DNA of 64,000 nucleotides from Streptomyces gardneri (GTDB lineage: Bacteria; Actinomycetota; Actinomycetes; Streptomycetales; Streptomycetaceae), in the NCBI RefSeq assembly GCF_006539185.1, contig NZ_BJMN01000021.1, positions 118,261 to 182,260 of the forward strand, in the 5' to 3' direction. Shown piece after piece: positions 23,191 to 30,035 of this stretch. Below the pieces are notes generated by a model. That model saw only the letters and a program-made list of their open reading frames with translations. It was not told the origin of the DNA and made no database searches. Numbering within the stretch: the stretch's first letter is position 1; every line of letters begins with the position of its first letter. The translations under genes were made by a program, and so were the position numbers.

Positions 23191-24213
23191 TCAGCCTTCC
23201 TGGAGGGTGGTGAGGCCGTGCTCGATGAAGACGGGGACGAGTTCGCCGATGCGGTCGAAGCCGGCGCCGACCGTCTGTCCGAGCGTCCAGCGGTAGTGGA
23301 TGCCCTCCAGGATCACGGCGAGCTTGAACCATGCGAAGGCCGTGTACCAGGCGAGGGCGGAGGTGTCGCGGCCCGAGCGGGCCGCATAGCGCTCCACCAG
23401 TTCGGCGGCGCTCGGGTGCCCGGGGGCCGTGGCCGTCGTGGAGATGGGGGAGTCCGGCAGGTCGAGCGGCGTGCTGTACATGACGAGCAGGCCGAGGTCG
23501 GTGAGCGGGTCGCCGAGGGTGGACATCTCCCAGTCGAGGACGGCCCGGATGCGGTCGCCCCCGTCGATGAGGACGTTGTCGAGCCGGTAGTCGCCGTGGA
23601 TCACGGTGGGCGGCGGCGAGACGGGCAGCGCGCGGCCGAGGGCGGCGTGCAGCTCGTCGATCCCCGCGAGGTCCCGGCCGCGCGAGGCGTCGAGCTGCTT
23701 GCCCCAGCGGCGCAGCTGCCGGTCGAGGAAGCCCTCGGGGCGGCCGAAGTCGCCGAGCCCGACGGCCGCCGGGTCGACGGCGTGCAGGTCGACGAGCGTG
23801 TCGACCAGGCCGAGGACGGCGGCGCGGGTGCGCTCGGGGCCGAGCGGCGCGAGCTCCTGGGCCGAGCGGTACGGGGTCCCTTCGACGAACTCCATGACGT
23901 AGAAGGGCGCTCCGAGCACCGACTCGTCCTCGCAGAACAGCACGGTCCCGGGGACGGGCACGCCGGTCCCGGCCAGGGCGCTGATGACGCGGTGCTCGCG
24001 CCGCATGTCGTGCGCGGTGGCGAGGACGTGGCCGAGCGGCGGCCGGCGGACGACCCAGCGGCCGGTGCCGTCGGTCACGACGTACGTCAGGTTCGACCGG
24101 CCGCCCTCGATCAGCCGGGCTTCGAGGGGGCCGGACACCAGGCCCGGCCGCTCGCGGTCGAGGTACCGGCGCAGCGCTTCGGGGTCGAGACCTGGTGGCG
24201 GGGCGGAACTCAT
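23191..24213 (-). CDS. APH-family kinase, counterpart of the ACAD10/11 kinase domain
   Basis: A 340-residue aminoglycoside/choline-kinase-fold protein. Motifs: LIEGGRSNLTYVV (nucleotide loop), WVVRRPPLGHVLATAHDMRREHRVI (ATP-binding Arg/Lys region typical of the ACAD10/11 type), VIHGDYRLDNVL (catalytic loop, Brenner motif) and AVLDWEMSTLGDPLTDLG (metal-binding DWE). Such kinases in the ACAD10/11 and levulinate pathways phosphorylate the hydroxyl of 4-hydroxyacyl substrates. It is the first gene of an operon with the acyl-CoA dehydrogenase. Its promoter carries the rare ACCGACCAGTCGGTAT dyad shared with the SDR promoter. Antibiotic phosphorylation is a less likely role given the partner. Confidence 0.88.
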   Translation of the reverse strand: MSSAPPPGLDPEALRRYLDRERPGLVSGPLEARLIEGGRSNLTYVVTDGTGRWVVRRPPLGHVLATAHDMRREHRVISALAGTGVPVPGTVLFCEDESVLGAPFYVMEFVEGTPYRSAQELAPLGPERTRAAVLGLVDTLVDLHAVDPAAVGLGDFGRPEGFLDRQLRRWGKQLDASRGRDLAGIDELHAALGRALPVSPPPTVIHGDYRLDNVLIDGGDRIRAVLDWEMSTLGDPLTDLGLLVMYSTPLDLPDSPISTTATAPGHPSAAELVERYAARSGRDTSALAWYTAFAWFKLAVILEGIHYRWTLGQTVGAGFDRIGELVPVFIEHGLTTLQEG

Positions 24214-24253
24214 GGTGCGTACCTCCGGATCGGCTTCGGTCGTCGCTCATGAT

Positions 24254-24271
24254 GACCGACCAGTCGGTATG
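24254..24271. promoter_or_regulatory. Operator before the kinase-ACAD operon
   Basis: Plus strand GACCGACCAGTCGGTATG; perfect arms ACCGAC/GTCGGT around CA. Read on the minus strand, CATACCGACTGGTCGGTCA, it matches the site upstream of the SDR gene at 15 of 19 positions. Confidence 0.65.
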
Positions 24272-24344
24272 TCGTCCAGGGGTGGGTCGCGAAACCCGGT
24301 GCCGCACTCTGGTCCTTGGTCTCATCCCTGAATAGGGTTCACAT

Positions 24345-25628
24345 ATGGATGCGCTGAAGCTGCTCGTCGACGAAGTCCGGCTGACCCCGATCCTCATCTC
24401 CGACCCGCCCCTCCTCAACGTCCAGGGCGTCCATCAGCCCTACACGCCACGGCTCGTGGTGGAAGTGATCACCCGCGGCGGAGTGAGCGGCCTCGGCGAG
24501 ACGTACGGCGACGGCGTGTACCTGGACCTGGCCCGGCCGCTCGCCGACGCTCTCCCCGGCCACTCGGTCACGGATGTGAATGCTCTTTTCGCTCTGGCGG
24601 CCTCGACCGATCCCGCCCTTACGGTGGTGGCCGAGGGGGTCGACGCGGGAGGCCTGCGCGGTGTCAGGACCGCGGACAAGCTCCGCCTCTCCGTCGTCTC
24701 CGCCTTCGAGACCGCCTGCCTCGACGCCCTCGGCAAGACCCTCGGCCTGCCCGTCCACGCCCTCCTCGGCGGCAAGGTCCGCGACACCGTCGAGTACAGC
24801 GCCTATCTCTTCCACCGCTGGGCCGCCCACCCGGGCGCGGGACCCACGGACGACTGGGGCGCGGCCCTCGACCCCGCCGGGATCGTCGCCCAGGCCCGCC
24901 GCTTCGACCGCCTCCACGGCTTCCGCTCCTTCAAGCTGAAGGGCGGGGTGTTCGAGCCCGAGCGGGAGATCGCCGCGATCCGCGCGCTCGCCGAGGCGTT
25001 CCCGGGCCGCCCGCTCCGCCTCGACCCCAACGGCGCCTGGTCGGTGGAGACCTCGCTGGCCGTCGCGCGCGAACTGAAGGACGTGCTGGAGTACCTGGAG
25101 GACCCGACGAGCGGCACCGCCGCCATGGCAGAGGTCGCCGCCCGCACGGACGTGCCGCTCGCGACCAACATGTGCGTGACCACCTTCGAGGAGGTCCCGG
25201 AGGCCTTCGCGAAGGAAGCGGTACGGATCGTCCTCTGCGACCACCACTACTGGGGCGGCCTCCACCGCACCCGCGAACTGGCCGCGCTCTGCCGCACGTA
25301 CGGCGTCGGGCTCTCCATGCACTCCAACACCCACCTGGGCATCAGCCTCGCCGCCATGACCCAGGTCGCCGCCACGCTGCCGGGACTCCACCACGCCTGC
25401 GACACCCACTACCCCTGGCAGACCGAGGACGTCGTCACCACCCGCCCCGTCTTCCGCGCCGGCCGCCTCACCGTCTCCGACGCCCCCGGCCTCGGCGTCG
25501 AGCTCGACCGCCCCGCCCTCGCCGCCCTCCACCGTCGCTGGCTGGACGACGACGGCACCCTCCGCGACCGCGACGACACGGCGGCGATGCACGCGGCGGA
25601 CCCGGGGTGGAGCCCCCGCACCTGGTAG
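24345..25628 (+). CDS. gudD: Glucarate dehydratase
   Basis: A 427-residue enolase-superfamily enzyme dehydrating D-glucarate (and usually L-idarate) to 5-keto-4-deoxyglucarate. Diagnostic blocks: YTPRLVVEVITRGGVSGLGETYGD, FRSFKLKGGVFEP with the catalytic KXK lysine, LRLDPNGAWS (metal Asp), LEDP (metal Glu), LATNMCVTTFEE (metal Asn as in GlucD), DHHYWGG and GLSMHSNTHLGIS with the catalytic His. The C-terminal WQTED matches the family. The ATG lies very near the promoter with no obvious RBS. It is a lone gene; no aldolase or glucarate transporter is adjacent. It may link to the gluconate system at 32.7-35.6 kb in sugar-acid use. Confidence 0.95.
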   Translation: MDALKLLVDEVRLTPILISDPPLLNVQGVHQPYTPRLVVEVITRGGVSGLGETYGDGVYLDLARPLADALPGHSVTDVNALFALAASTDPALTVVAEGVDAGGLRGVRTADKLRLSVVSAFETACLDALGKTLGLPVHALLGGKVRDTVEYSAYLFHRWAAHPGAGPTDDWGAALDPAGIVAQARRFDRLHGFRSFKLKGGVFEPEREIAAIRALAEAFPGRPLRLDPNGAWSVETSLAVARELKDVLEYLEDPTSGTAAMAEVAARTDVPLATNMCVTTFEEVPEAFAKEAVRIVLCDHHYWGGLHRTRELAALCRTYGVGLSMHSNTHLGISLAAMTQVAATLPGLHHACDTHYPWQTEDVVTTRPVFRAGRLTVSDAPGLGVELDRPALAALHRRWLDDDGTLRDRDDTAAMHAADPGWSPRTW

Positions 25629-25659
25629 CGCCACCGCGCGCGTGCGCCCTGGGTGGCGA

Positions 25660-26571
25660 CTACGCGTGACAGGCCACCGGCACCCCGCCGTTCATGGCCG
25701 CCATGTCGCCGAAGACCGCCGCCGGGTCCAGCGGCGAGCCCTCGGGCAGGCCCGCCAGCTCCGCGTACGCCCGGTGCAGGTTCGCGACGAGCCGCTCGCT
25801 CTCCTGCCACGCGGCGAACTCCCCGAGCTCCGCGCCCCGCGCCGTCTCCAGCGGCGTCGCCCCCTTCGCGTACCCCTCGGCGGCCAGCTCCCGCACCCAG
25901 AGCAGGTACCGCTCCGTCGTGTCGTACGCCGAGGGGTCGGTCACCCGCCCGTGCCCCGGCACCACCGTCGGCGCGTCGAGCGAGCGCAGCAGGTCGAGCG
26001 CGCGCAGCGACCCGGCGAGCGACCCCATCGGCAGGAAGGGCGTCCCGCCGTGGAAGACGAGGTCGCCGGTGAAGACCACGCCCTGCTCGGGGAGGTGCAC
26101 GATCGAGTCGCCCGTGGTGTGCGCGGGACCCGGGTGGATCACCCGTACCTCGATGTCGCCGACGTACAGCGTCAGCCGCTCGCGGTACGTGACGGACGGC
26201 GGCAGGATCTCGACCCGCCCGAAGTCGGTCTGCGGCCACAGCAGATGAAGCTGGTGGCCGGCGGCGAGCTGCTCGGTCCGGCAGTTCTCGTGGCCGACGA
26301 TCCGCGCCTCCGGCCGGAACACCCCGTTGCCGTAGGTGTGGTCGCCGTGGTGGTGCGTGGTCACGATGGTCCGGGGCAGCGGCAGCCCCTCCGCGAGGAC
26401 CGCCTCGCGCAGCAGCAGGGCCCGCCGCTCGGTGGCCGCGGTGTCGACGAGGAGGGACTCGCCCGCGTCGCCGAGGAAGCCGGCGTTGTTCAGGCACCAG
26501 CCGCCGTCGGGCTGGACGAAGGCGTGGACGTTCGGCGCGAGTGCGACCACATAGGGATCGGTGGCAGACAA
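25660..26571 (-). CDS. MBL-fold metallo-hydrolase
   Basis: A 303-residue cytosolic metallo-beta-lactamase-fold protein. The zinc motif TTHHHGDHTYGN (HXHXDH) is complete, and further ligands are at HPGPAHTTGDSIVH, FTGDLVFHGGTPF and VPGHGRV. The spacing resembles the quinoprotein relay/SoxH-like hydrolases, not the true carbapenemases, and there is no signal peptide. The N-terminal VALAPNVHAFVQPDGGWCLNNAGFL is typical of that group. The start is a TTG in this reading and is uncertain. It converges on gudD with 31 bases between them. Substrate unknown. Confidence 0.85.
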   Translation of the reverse strand: MSATDPYVVALAPNVHAFVQPDGGWCLNNAGFLGDAGESLLVDTAATERRALLLREAVLAEGLPLPRTIVTTHHHGDHTYGNGVFRPEARIVGHENCRTEQLAAGHQLHLLWPQTDFGRVEILPPSVTYRERLTLYVGDIEVRVIHPGPAHTTGDSIVHLPEQGVVFTGDLVFHGGTPFLPMGSLAGSLRALDLLRSLDAPTVVPGHGRVTDPSAYDTTERYLLWVRELAAEGYAKGATPLETARGAELGEFAAWQESERLVANLHRAYAELAGLPEGSPLDPAAVFGDMAAMNGGVPVACHA

Positions 26572-26667
26572 AGGGGTTCCCCCGGCTGAGAGCTCAACTG
26601 GACAGGGGAAGAGTGCCAGTTGGGCGGAGCAGGGGGAAACCGGGCCGACCCGACCGGGTCGTGGGCC

Positions 26668-26964
26668 TCAGTGGTCGTCCCAGTGGTTGCCGTGCGCCGC
26701 GTGCCGGTGCCCGTCGTGCGCGTAGTCGAGGTGGTCGCCGTGTGCGACGGCGGTGTGCCCGCACTCCGGCCCGTGCGTGTGGTCCGGGTGGGTGTGCGCG
26801 ACGTGCAAGGTGGTCTCGCACTCGTCCCAGTGTCCGGCGTGCTCGCGATGCAGATGCCCGTTGTGGGCGTAGTCGACATGGTCCCCGTGCGTGACGGCGG
26901 TGTGCCCGCACGCCGGACTGTGGGAGTGCGCGTGGGTGGCGTGCTCGTGGTGGAGGACGGTCAT
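26668..26964 (-). CDS. Histidine-rich internally duplicated metal-binding protein
   Basis: A 98-residue protein with 28 His, 3 Cys and many Asp. It is built from two copies of about 43 residues: ACGHTAVTHGDHVDYAHNGH-LHREHAGHWDEC and ECGHTAVAHGDHLDYAHDGH-RHAAHGNHWDDH. It has no signal peptide or membrane helix. The composition points to zinc, nickel or copper binding, perhaps buffering or delivery. No metal transporter gene is adjacent and I saw no Zur-type AT-rich dyad upstream. It is a single gene on the minus strand; the ATG begins MTVLHHEHATHAHSHSP. Confidence 0.8.
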   Translation of the reverse strand: MTVLHHEHATHAHSHSPACGHTAVTHGDHVDYAHNGHLHREHAGHWDECETTLHVAHTHPDHTHGPECGHTAVAHGDHLDYAHDGHRHAAHGNHWDDH

Positions 26965-27072
26965 GACGTGGCCTCTGCGGAAGGGACGGCTGACCCTTCC
27001 AGGCTAGTCCCGTACGCCCCTTTCCTCCCGATTCACCAGGCTCGGTGACGTGGCGGTTGCCCCCGCCCCGGG

Positions 27073-27411
27073 TCACCAGATGAGCGCCGCCCCGAAGACG
27101 GCCAGCGCGATCGTGCAACCCGCCGCGAGCAGCGCGCCCCGGTGGGAGAGCGGGCGGGGCCGGGCGGTGCTCAGAGAGTGGATCCTGCGGTGGGCGACGG
27201 CCAGGAAGCCGACCCAGACCAGCGCCGAGAGCGCGAGCGCGGTCAGCCCCGTCGCCGTGGCGTCGTCGTGGAGGGCCAGCTTGACCGCGAGGACGGCCAC
27301 CACCGTCCACGACAGGGTCGTACGCCGCCACGCGAGCCGTGTCCGCTCGGGCTGGAGCCCGGGATCACGGACCTCCGGATCGGGGGCCCCCGTGCCGTGG
27401 GCCTCCGTCAC
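27073..27411 (-). CDS. DUF202 membrane protein, second of a pair
   Basis: A 112-residue protein with three membrane helices (about 34-50, 56-74 and 91-111). The leading block QPERTRLAWRRTTLSWTVVAVLAVKLA is the DUF202 signature (ERT..AW.RT). Function of the family is unknown; yeast and bacterial members are linked to membrane phosphate or vacuolar transport complexes. The GTG start lies 7 bases after the stop of a paralogous gene, so the two are co-translated and may form a heteromer. Confidence 0.85.
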   Translation of the reverse strand: MTEAHGTGAPDPEVRDPGLQPERTRLAWRRTTLSWTVVAVLAVKLALHDDATATGLTALALSALVWVGFLAVAHRRIHSLSTARPRPLSHRGALLAAGCTIALAVFGAALIW

Positions 27412-27418
27412 CGCCCGG

Positions 27419-27811
27419 TCACCCCGTCCAGCCGAAGACCACGACCACCACCATCGCGAGAGCCACCACGGCCACCACGAGGCTCAGCACCGCGGGGAAC
27501 CGGGACGCCGGCAGGTCCTCGCCGCGCCGCATCGCCCGCTCGCAGCGCACCCAGTGGTTGACCGCCCGCAGGGCGCACAGCACCCCGGCCGCGAGCAGCG
27601 CGAGCGCGAGCCCGACCCGGACGCCCCAGCGCAGGTCCGGCAGGAACTGGTCGACGGCGAAACCGCCGCCGACCAGGGCGAGAGAGGTCCGGATCCAGGC
27701 CAGGAAGGTCCGCTCGTTGGCGAGGGAGAAGCGGTAGTCCGGCGTCTCCCCCTCGTCCCGGATCCGCTGCGGCGCGAACCACAGCCGCAGACTCTGCACG
27801 AAATCGCTCAC
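27419..27811 (-). CDS. DUF202 (YidH-type) membrane protein, first of a pair
   Basis: A 130-residue protein with the DUF202 core YRFSLANERTFLAWIRTSLALVGGGFAV and three helices, more like E. coli YidH than its downstream neighbour. An amphipathic N-terminal stretch (DFVQSLRLWFAPQRIRDEGETPD) precedes it. The GTG start is preceded by TAGGGTG. It heads a two-gene operon. Confidence 0.85.
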   Translation of the reverse strand: MSDFVQSLRLWFAPQRIRDEGETPDYRFSLANERTFLAWIRTSLALVGGGFAVDQFLPDLRWGVRVGLALALLAAGVLCALRAVNHWVRCERAMRRGEDLPASRFPAVLSLVVAVVALAMVVVVVFGWTG

Positions 27812-27960
27812 ACGTGCACCCTAGCGGTCGGATGATCGGCCTGCCCGGTGCTCGTCACCAGCTCCCGTGGGCCCTCGCCGACCTCCCCACGGCCTCACGG
27901 CGGTCCCCACGCCCGCCCGCACCCGTCCCCGTCCGGCCCGCACCCGTCCCCGCCCGGCCC

Positions 27961-28476
27961 TCACTCGCCCCCGTGCTCCCGCAGCCGCTCGTACGCGGCC
28001 ATGCCGTCGGGCACCCACTCCCAGTCGCCGAGCCGCTCGGTCAGCTCCTCGTCCGTCAGGAAGGCGTGCCAGGCGACCTCCTCCACCTGCGGCTCCACCC
28101 GGAGCTCGCACCGGACCTCGTACACCGCCGACCACCACTTGCCGGCCACGCCCCCGGAGTCGTACAGGAACTTCAGCACCGGCTCGGGCCGGGGCAGTCC
28201 GGAGACCCCCAGCTCCTCCTCGGCCTCGCGGAGGGCGGCCTCGTCGTAGGACTCGCCCGCCCCGACGACCCCGCCGACGAACATGTCGTACAGGGAGGGG
28301 AAGAGCAGCTTGTCCGCCGTCCTGCGATGCACGAAGGTCCGGCCCTCGGCGTCCCGGACGCGGACGAAGACGCAGCGATGGATCAGGCCCCGCGCGTACA
28401 CCTCACCGCGCGGAGCCCGGCCGATCACCCGGTCCTGCTCGTCGACGACGTCGTGAATCTCCTCAGCGGCACTCAT
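27961..28476 (-). CDS. NUDIX hydrolase
   Basis: A 171-residue NUDIX-fold protein. The Nudix box GX5EX7REXXEELGX is met exactly by GVVGAGE-SYDEAAL-REAEEELGV (about 70-92), giving the Mg-binding glutamates. The N-terminal EEIHDVVDEQDRVIGRAPRGEVYARGLIHRCVFV resembles the isopentenyl-diphosphate isomerase-like/YfcD subgroup of hydrolases. The substrate is unknown, probably a nucleoside diphosphate derivative. The ATG is followed by MSAAEE; three upstream codons are possible. In the 149 bases downstream, before the DUF202 gene, only short CGCACCCGTCCCCG direct repeats are seen. Confidence 0.88.
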   Translation of the reverse strand: MSAAEEIHDVVDEQDRVIGRAPRGEVYARGLIHRCVFVRVRDAEGRTFVHRRTADKLLFPSLYDMFVGGVVGAGESYDEAALREAEEELGVSGLPRPEPVLKFLYDSGGVAGKWWSAVYEVRCELRVEPQVEEVAWHAFLTDEELTERLGDWEWVPDGMAAYERLREHGGE

Positions 28477-28503
28477 GACCGCCATCCAAGCAGTACCGCC
28501 CGG

Positions 28504-29268
28504 TCACTGCCCCATGACGTACTTGACCGTCGGACCGGTCGTCCAGCCGCCGTCCACCGCGAGCTCGGCGCCCGTCACGTACGAGGCGGCGTCCGAGAGC
28601 AGGAAGACGACCGCGCCCGCGATCTCGTCGGCCTCGCCGACCCGGCCCATCGGCGTGTTCGGGTACTTGCCCTCGCCGCGCTCGATGCCGACCGAGGCCG
28701 TCATCGGGGTGTACGTCATGCCCGGGTGGACGGAGTTGACGCGAATCCTCGCCGTGCCGAGCTCCACCGCACCGATCTTCGTCAGCCCGCGCACGCCCCA
28801 CTTGGAGGCGCCGTAGCCGGCGGTCAGCGCAAGGCCCATCAGACCGGCGGCCGAAGAGATGTTGACGATCGAGCCGCCGCCGGCCTCCTTCATCGCCGGT
28901 ATCGCGGCCTTCATGCCGATGAAGACACCGGTCAGGTTGATGTCGAGGACCTTGCGGAAGTGCTCGACGGACTCCGTCTCCAGGAACGCGCCCGTGGAGA
29001 TGCCCGCGTTGTTCACCAGACCGTGCAGCCCGCCGAACTCCGCAACGGCGTACGCGACGGCCGCCGCCCACCCCTCCTCGGAGGTCACGTCGTGGTGGAA
29101 GAAGCGCGCCCGCTCACCGAGCGCGTCGGCGGTCGCCTTGCCGTCCTCGTCCAGGACGTCGGTGACGACGACGTTGGCGCCGGCGGCCACGGCCTGCCGG
29201 GCGGCCTCGGCGCCCAGGCCGCGGGCGCCGCCGGTGATGAGCACGGTCTTGCCGGTGAGGTCGTTCAT
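28504..29268 (-). CDS. 3-alpha(or 20-beta)-hydroxysteroid dehydrogenase
   Basis: A 254-residue SDR. It closely resembles the well-studied Streptomyces 3-alpha,20-beta-hydroxysteroid dehydrogenase: TGGARGLGAEAARQAVAAGA, NNAGISTG, the catalytic SSAAGLMGLALTAGYGASKWG, NSVHPGMTYTPMTA, and the end VDGGWTTGPTVKYVMGQ. It catalyses NAD(H)-dependent oxidation or reduction of 3-alpha- and 20-beta-hydroxyls of androstane and pregnane steroids and works as a tetramer. A tetR gene lies 21 bases upstream on the same strand, so the two form an operon. Divergent from it is an FAD dehydrogenase of the ketosteroid-dehydrogenase type. The natural substrate in Streptomyces is not settled. Confidence 0.92.
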   Translation of the reverse strand: MNDLTGKTVLITGGARGLGAEAARQAVAAGANVVVTDVLDEDGKATADALGERARFFHHDVTSEEGWAAAVAYAVAEFGGLHGLVNNAGISTGAFLETESVEHFRKVLDINLTGVFIGMKAAIPAMKEAGGGSIVNISSAAGLMGLALTAGYGASKWGVRGLTKIGAVELGTARIRVNSVHPGMTYTPMTASVGIERGEGKYPNTPMGRVGEADEIAGAVVFLLSDAASYVTGAELAVDGGWTTGPTVKYVMGQ

Positions 29269-29289
29269 GAAGGGTCCCTTCGCGGTGAT

Positions 29290-29919
29290 TCAGACGCTCC
29301 GGGGCTGTGCGGCCCGGAGAAGCGCGGTGGTCGTCTCGACCAGGTCGGCGAGGAACAGGGCCTCGCCGGTGAGGGGCTCGGCGCCGTCGAGGTACTGCCG
29401 GGCCCGGTCCGCCAGGGCCGCGCCCACCACGGTCAGCGCCAGGTCGAGGCGCTCCAGGAGCAGGGGCTCGGGCAGCCCGGAGGCGGCGAGCCGGTCGGCC
29501 ATCCGCTCGATGAGGTGCCAGTAGACGGTGCCGTCGAGCGTGGGGTGCGGGGTGCGGGTGCGGATCCCGCTCTCGTGGCTGAGCTGGGCGGAGATCCGTA
29601 GGCAGCGGCGGCCCCGGTCGGTGCGCAGCTCGCTCGCCTCGGCCGTGACGAGGGCGGCGACGAGCTCCTTCAGGTCGTCGCCGGCCGCGTCGAGCAGCGG
29701 CGCGAGCACCTGGCGCGTACGGGCCTGGCGCCCGGCCATGACCGCGTCGAGGAGCCCGGCGCGCGAGCCGAAGTGGTACTGCACGGCGGAGGGGTTCGCC
29801 TGTCCGGCCAGGGCCACGACGTCCCGTAGCTGCGCGCCGTCGACGCCCCGGGCGGCGAAGAGCTCCTCGGCCGCGCGGATCAGTTTCTCTCGGGTCTCAG
29901 GCCCCGACGTTCTCGCCAT
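29290..29919 (-). CDS. TetR-family regulator of the hydroxysteroid dehydrogenase operon
   Basis: A 209-residue regulator. HTH domain at about 7-52: TREKLIRAAEELFAARGVDGAQLRDVVALAGQANPSAVQYHFGSRAGLL; the AQ..PSAVQYHFGS recognition helix differs from the usual KGALYYHF type. The C-terminal domain is all-helical. The perfect dyad TAATGCTCGGCATTA begins 11 bases before the start codon, so autoregulation is likely, and the downstream steroid dehydrogenase would follow. The ligand may be a steroid. Confidence 0.88.
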   Translation of the reverse strand: MARTSGPETREKLIRAAEELFAARGVDGAQLRDVVALAGQANPSAVQYHFGSRAGLLDAVMAGRQARTRQVLAPLLDAAGDDLKELVAALVTAEASELRTDRGRRCLRISAQLSHESGIRTRTPHPTLDGTVYWHLIERMADRLAASGLPEPLLLERLDLALTVVGAALADRARQYLDGAEPLTGEALFLADLVETTTALLRAAQPRSV

Positions 29920-29929
29920 ACGACCATAT

Positions 29930-29944
29930 TAATGCTCGGCATTA
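29930..29944. promoter_or_regulatory. Operator TAATGCTCGGCATTA
   Basis: Perfect 6-base arms TAATGC/GCATTA around TCG, in the promoter of the tetR-steroid dehydrogenase operon. It is the only AT-rich patch of that intergenic region. Confidence 0.75.
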
Positions 29945-29999
29945 GAAAACGGGAGGGGCGAGGGGAGGAGGGAAGGGGCGGCGGAGACGGGCGAAACAG

Positions 30000-30028
30000 T
30001 TGACTCGATACATCCGTGTATCCAAGAT
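30000..30028 (+). promoter_or_regulatory. Promoter with an embedded palindrome for the FAD dehydrogenase
   Basis: TTGACT (30000-30005) and CAAGAT (30023-30028) are 17 bases apart, as -35 and -10 boxes. The spacer is almost wholly the perfect dyad GATACATCCGTGTATC (30007-30022). The ATG at 30036 is 8 bases after the -10, so the mRNA would be leaderless. A bound repressor there would block RNA polymerase directly. Confidence 0.6.
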
Positions 30029-30035
30029 GCGATCC

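Noticed and set aside
23191..24213. Aminoglycoside phosphotransferase
   Set aside because: The fold matches, but the details and the operon partner point to the ACAD10/11 kinase type.
21820..24252. Plus-strand open frame opposite the ACAD and kinase genes
   Set aside because: Antisense artefact: the minus strand codes two intact enzymes, and the plus frame has no recognisable motif.
25660..26571. Beta-lactam resistance enzyme
   Set aside because: The MBL motifs are present, but there is no signal peptide and the surrounding blocks match general MBL hydrolases.
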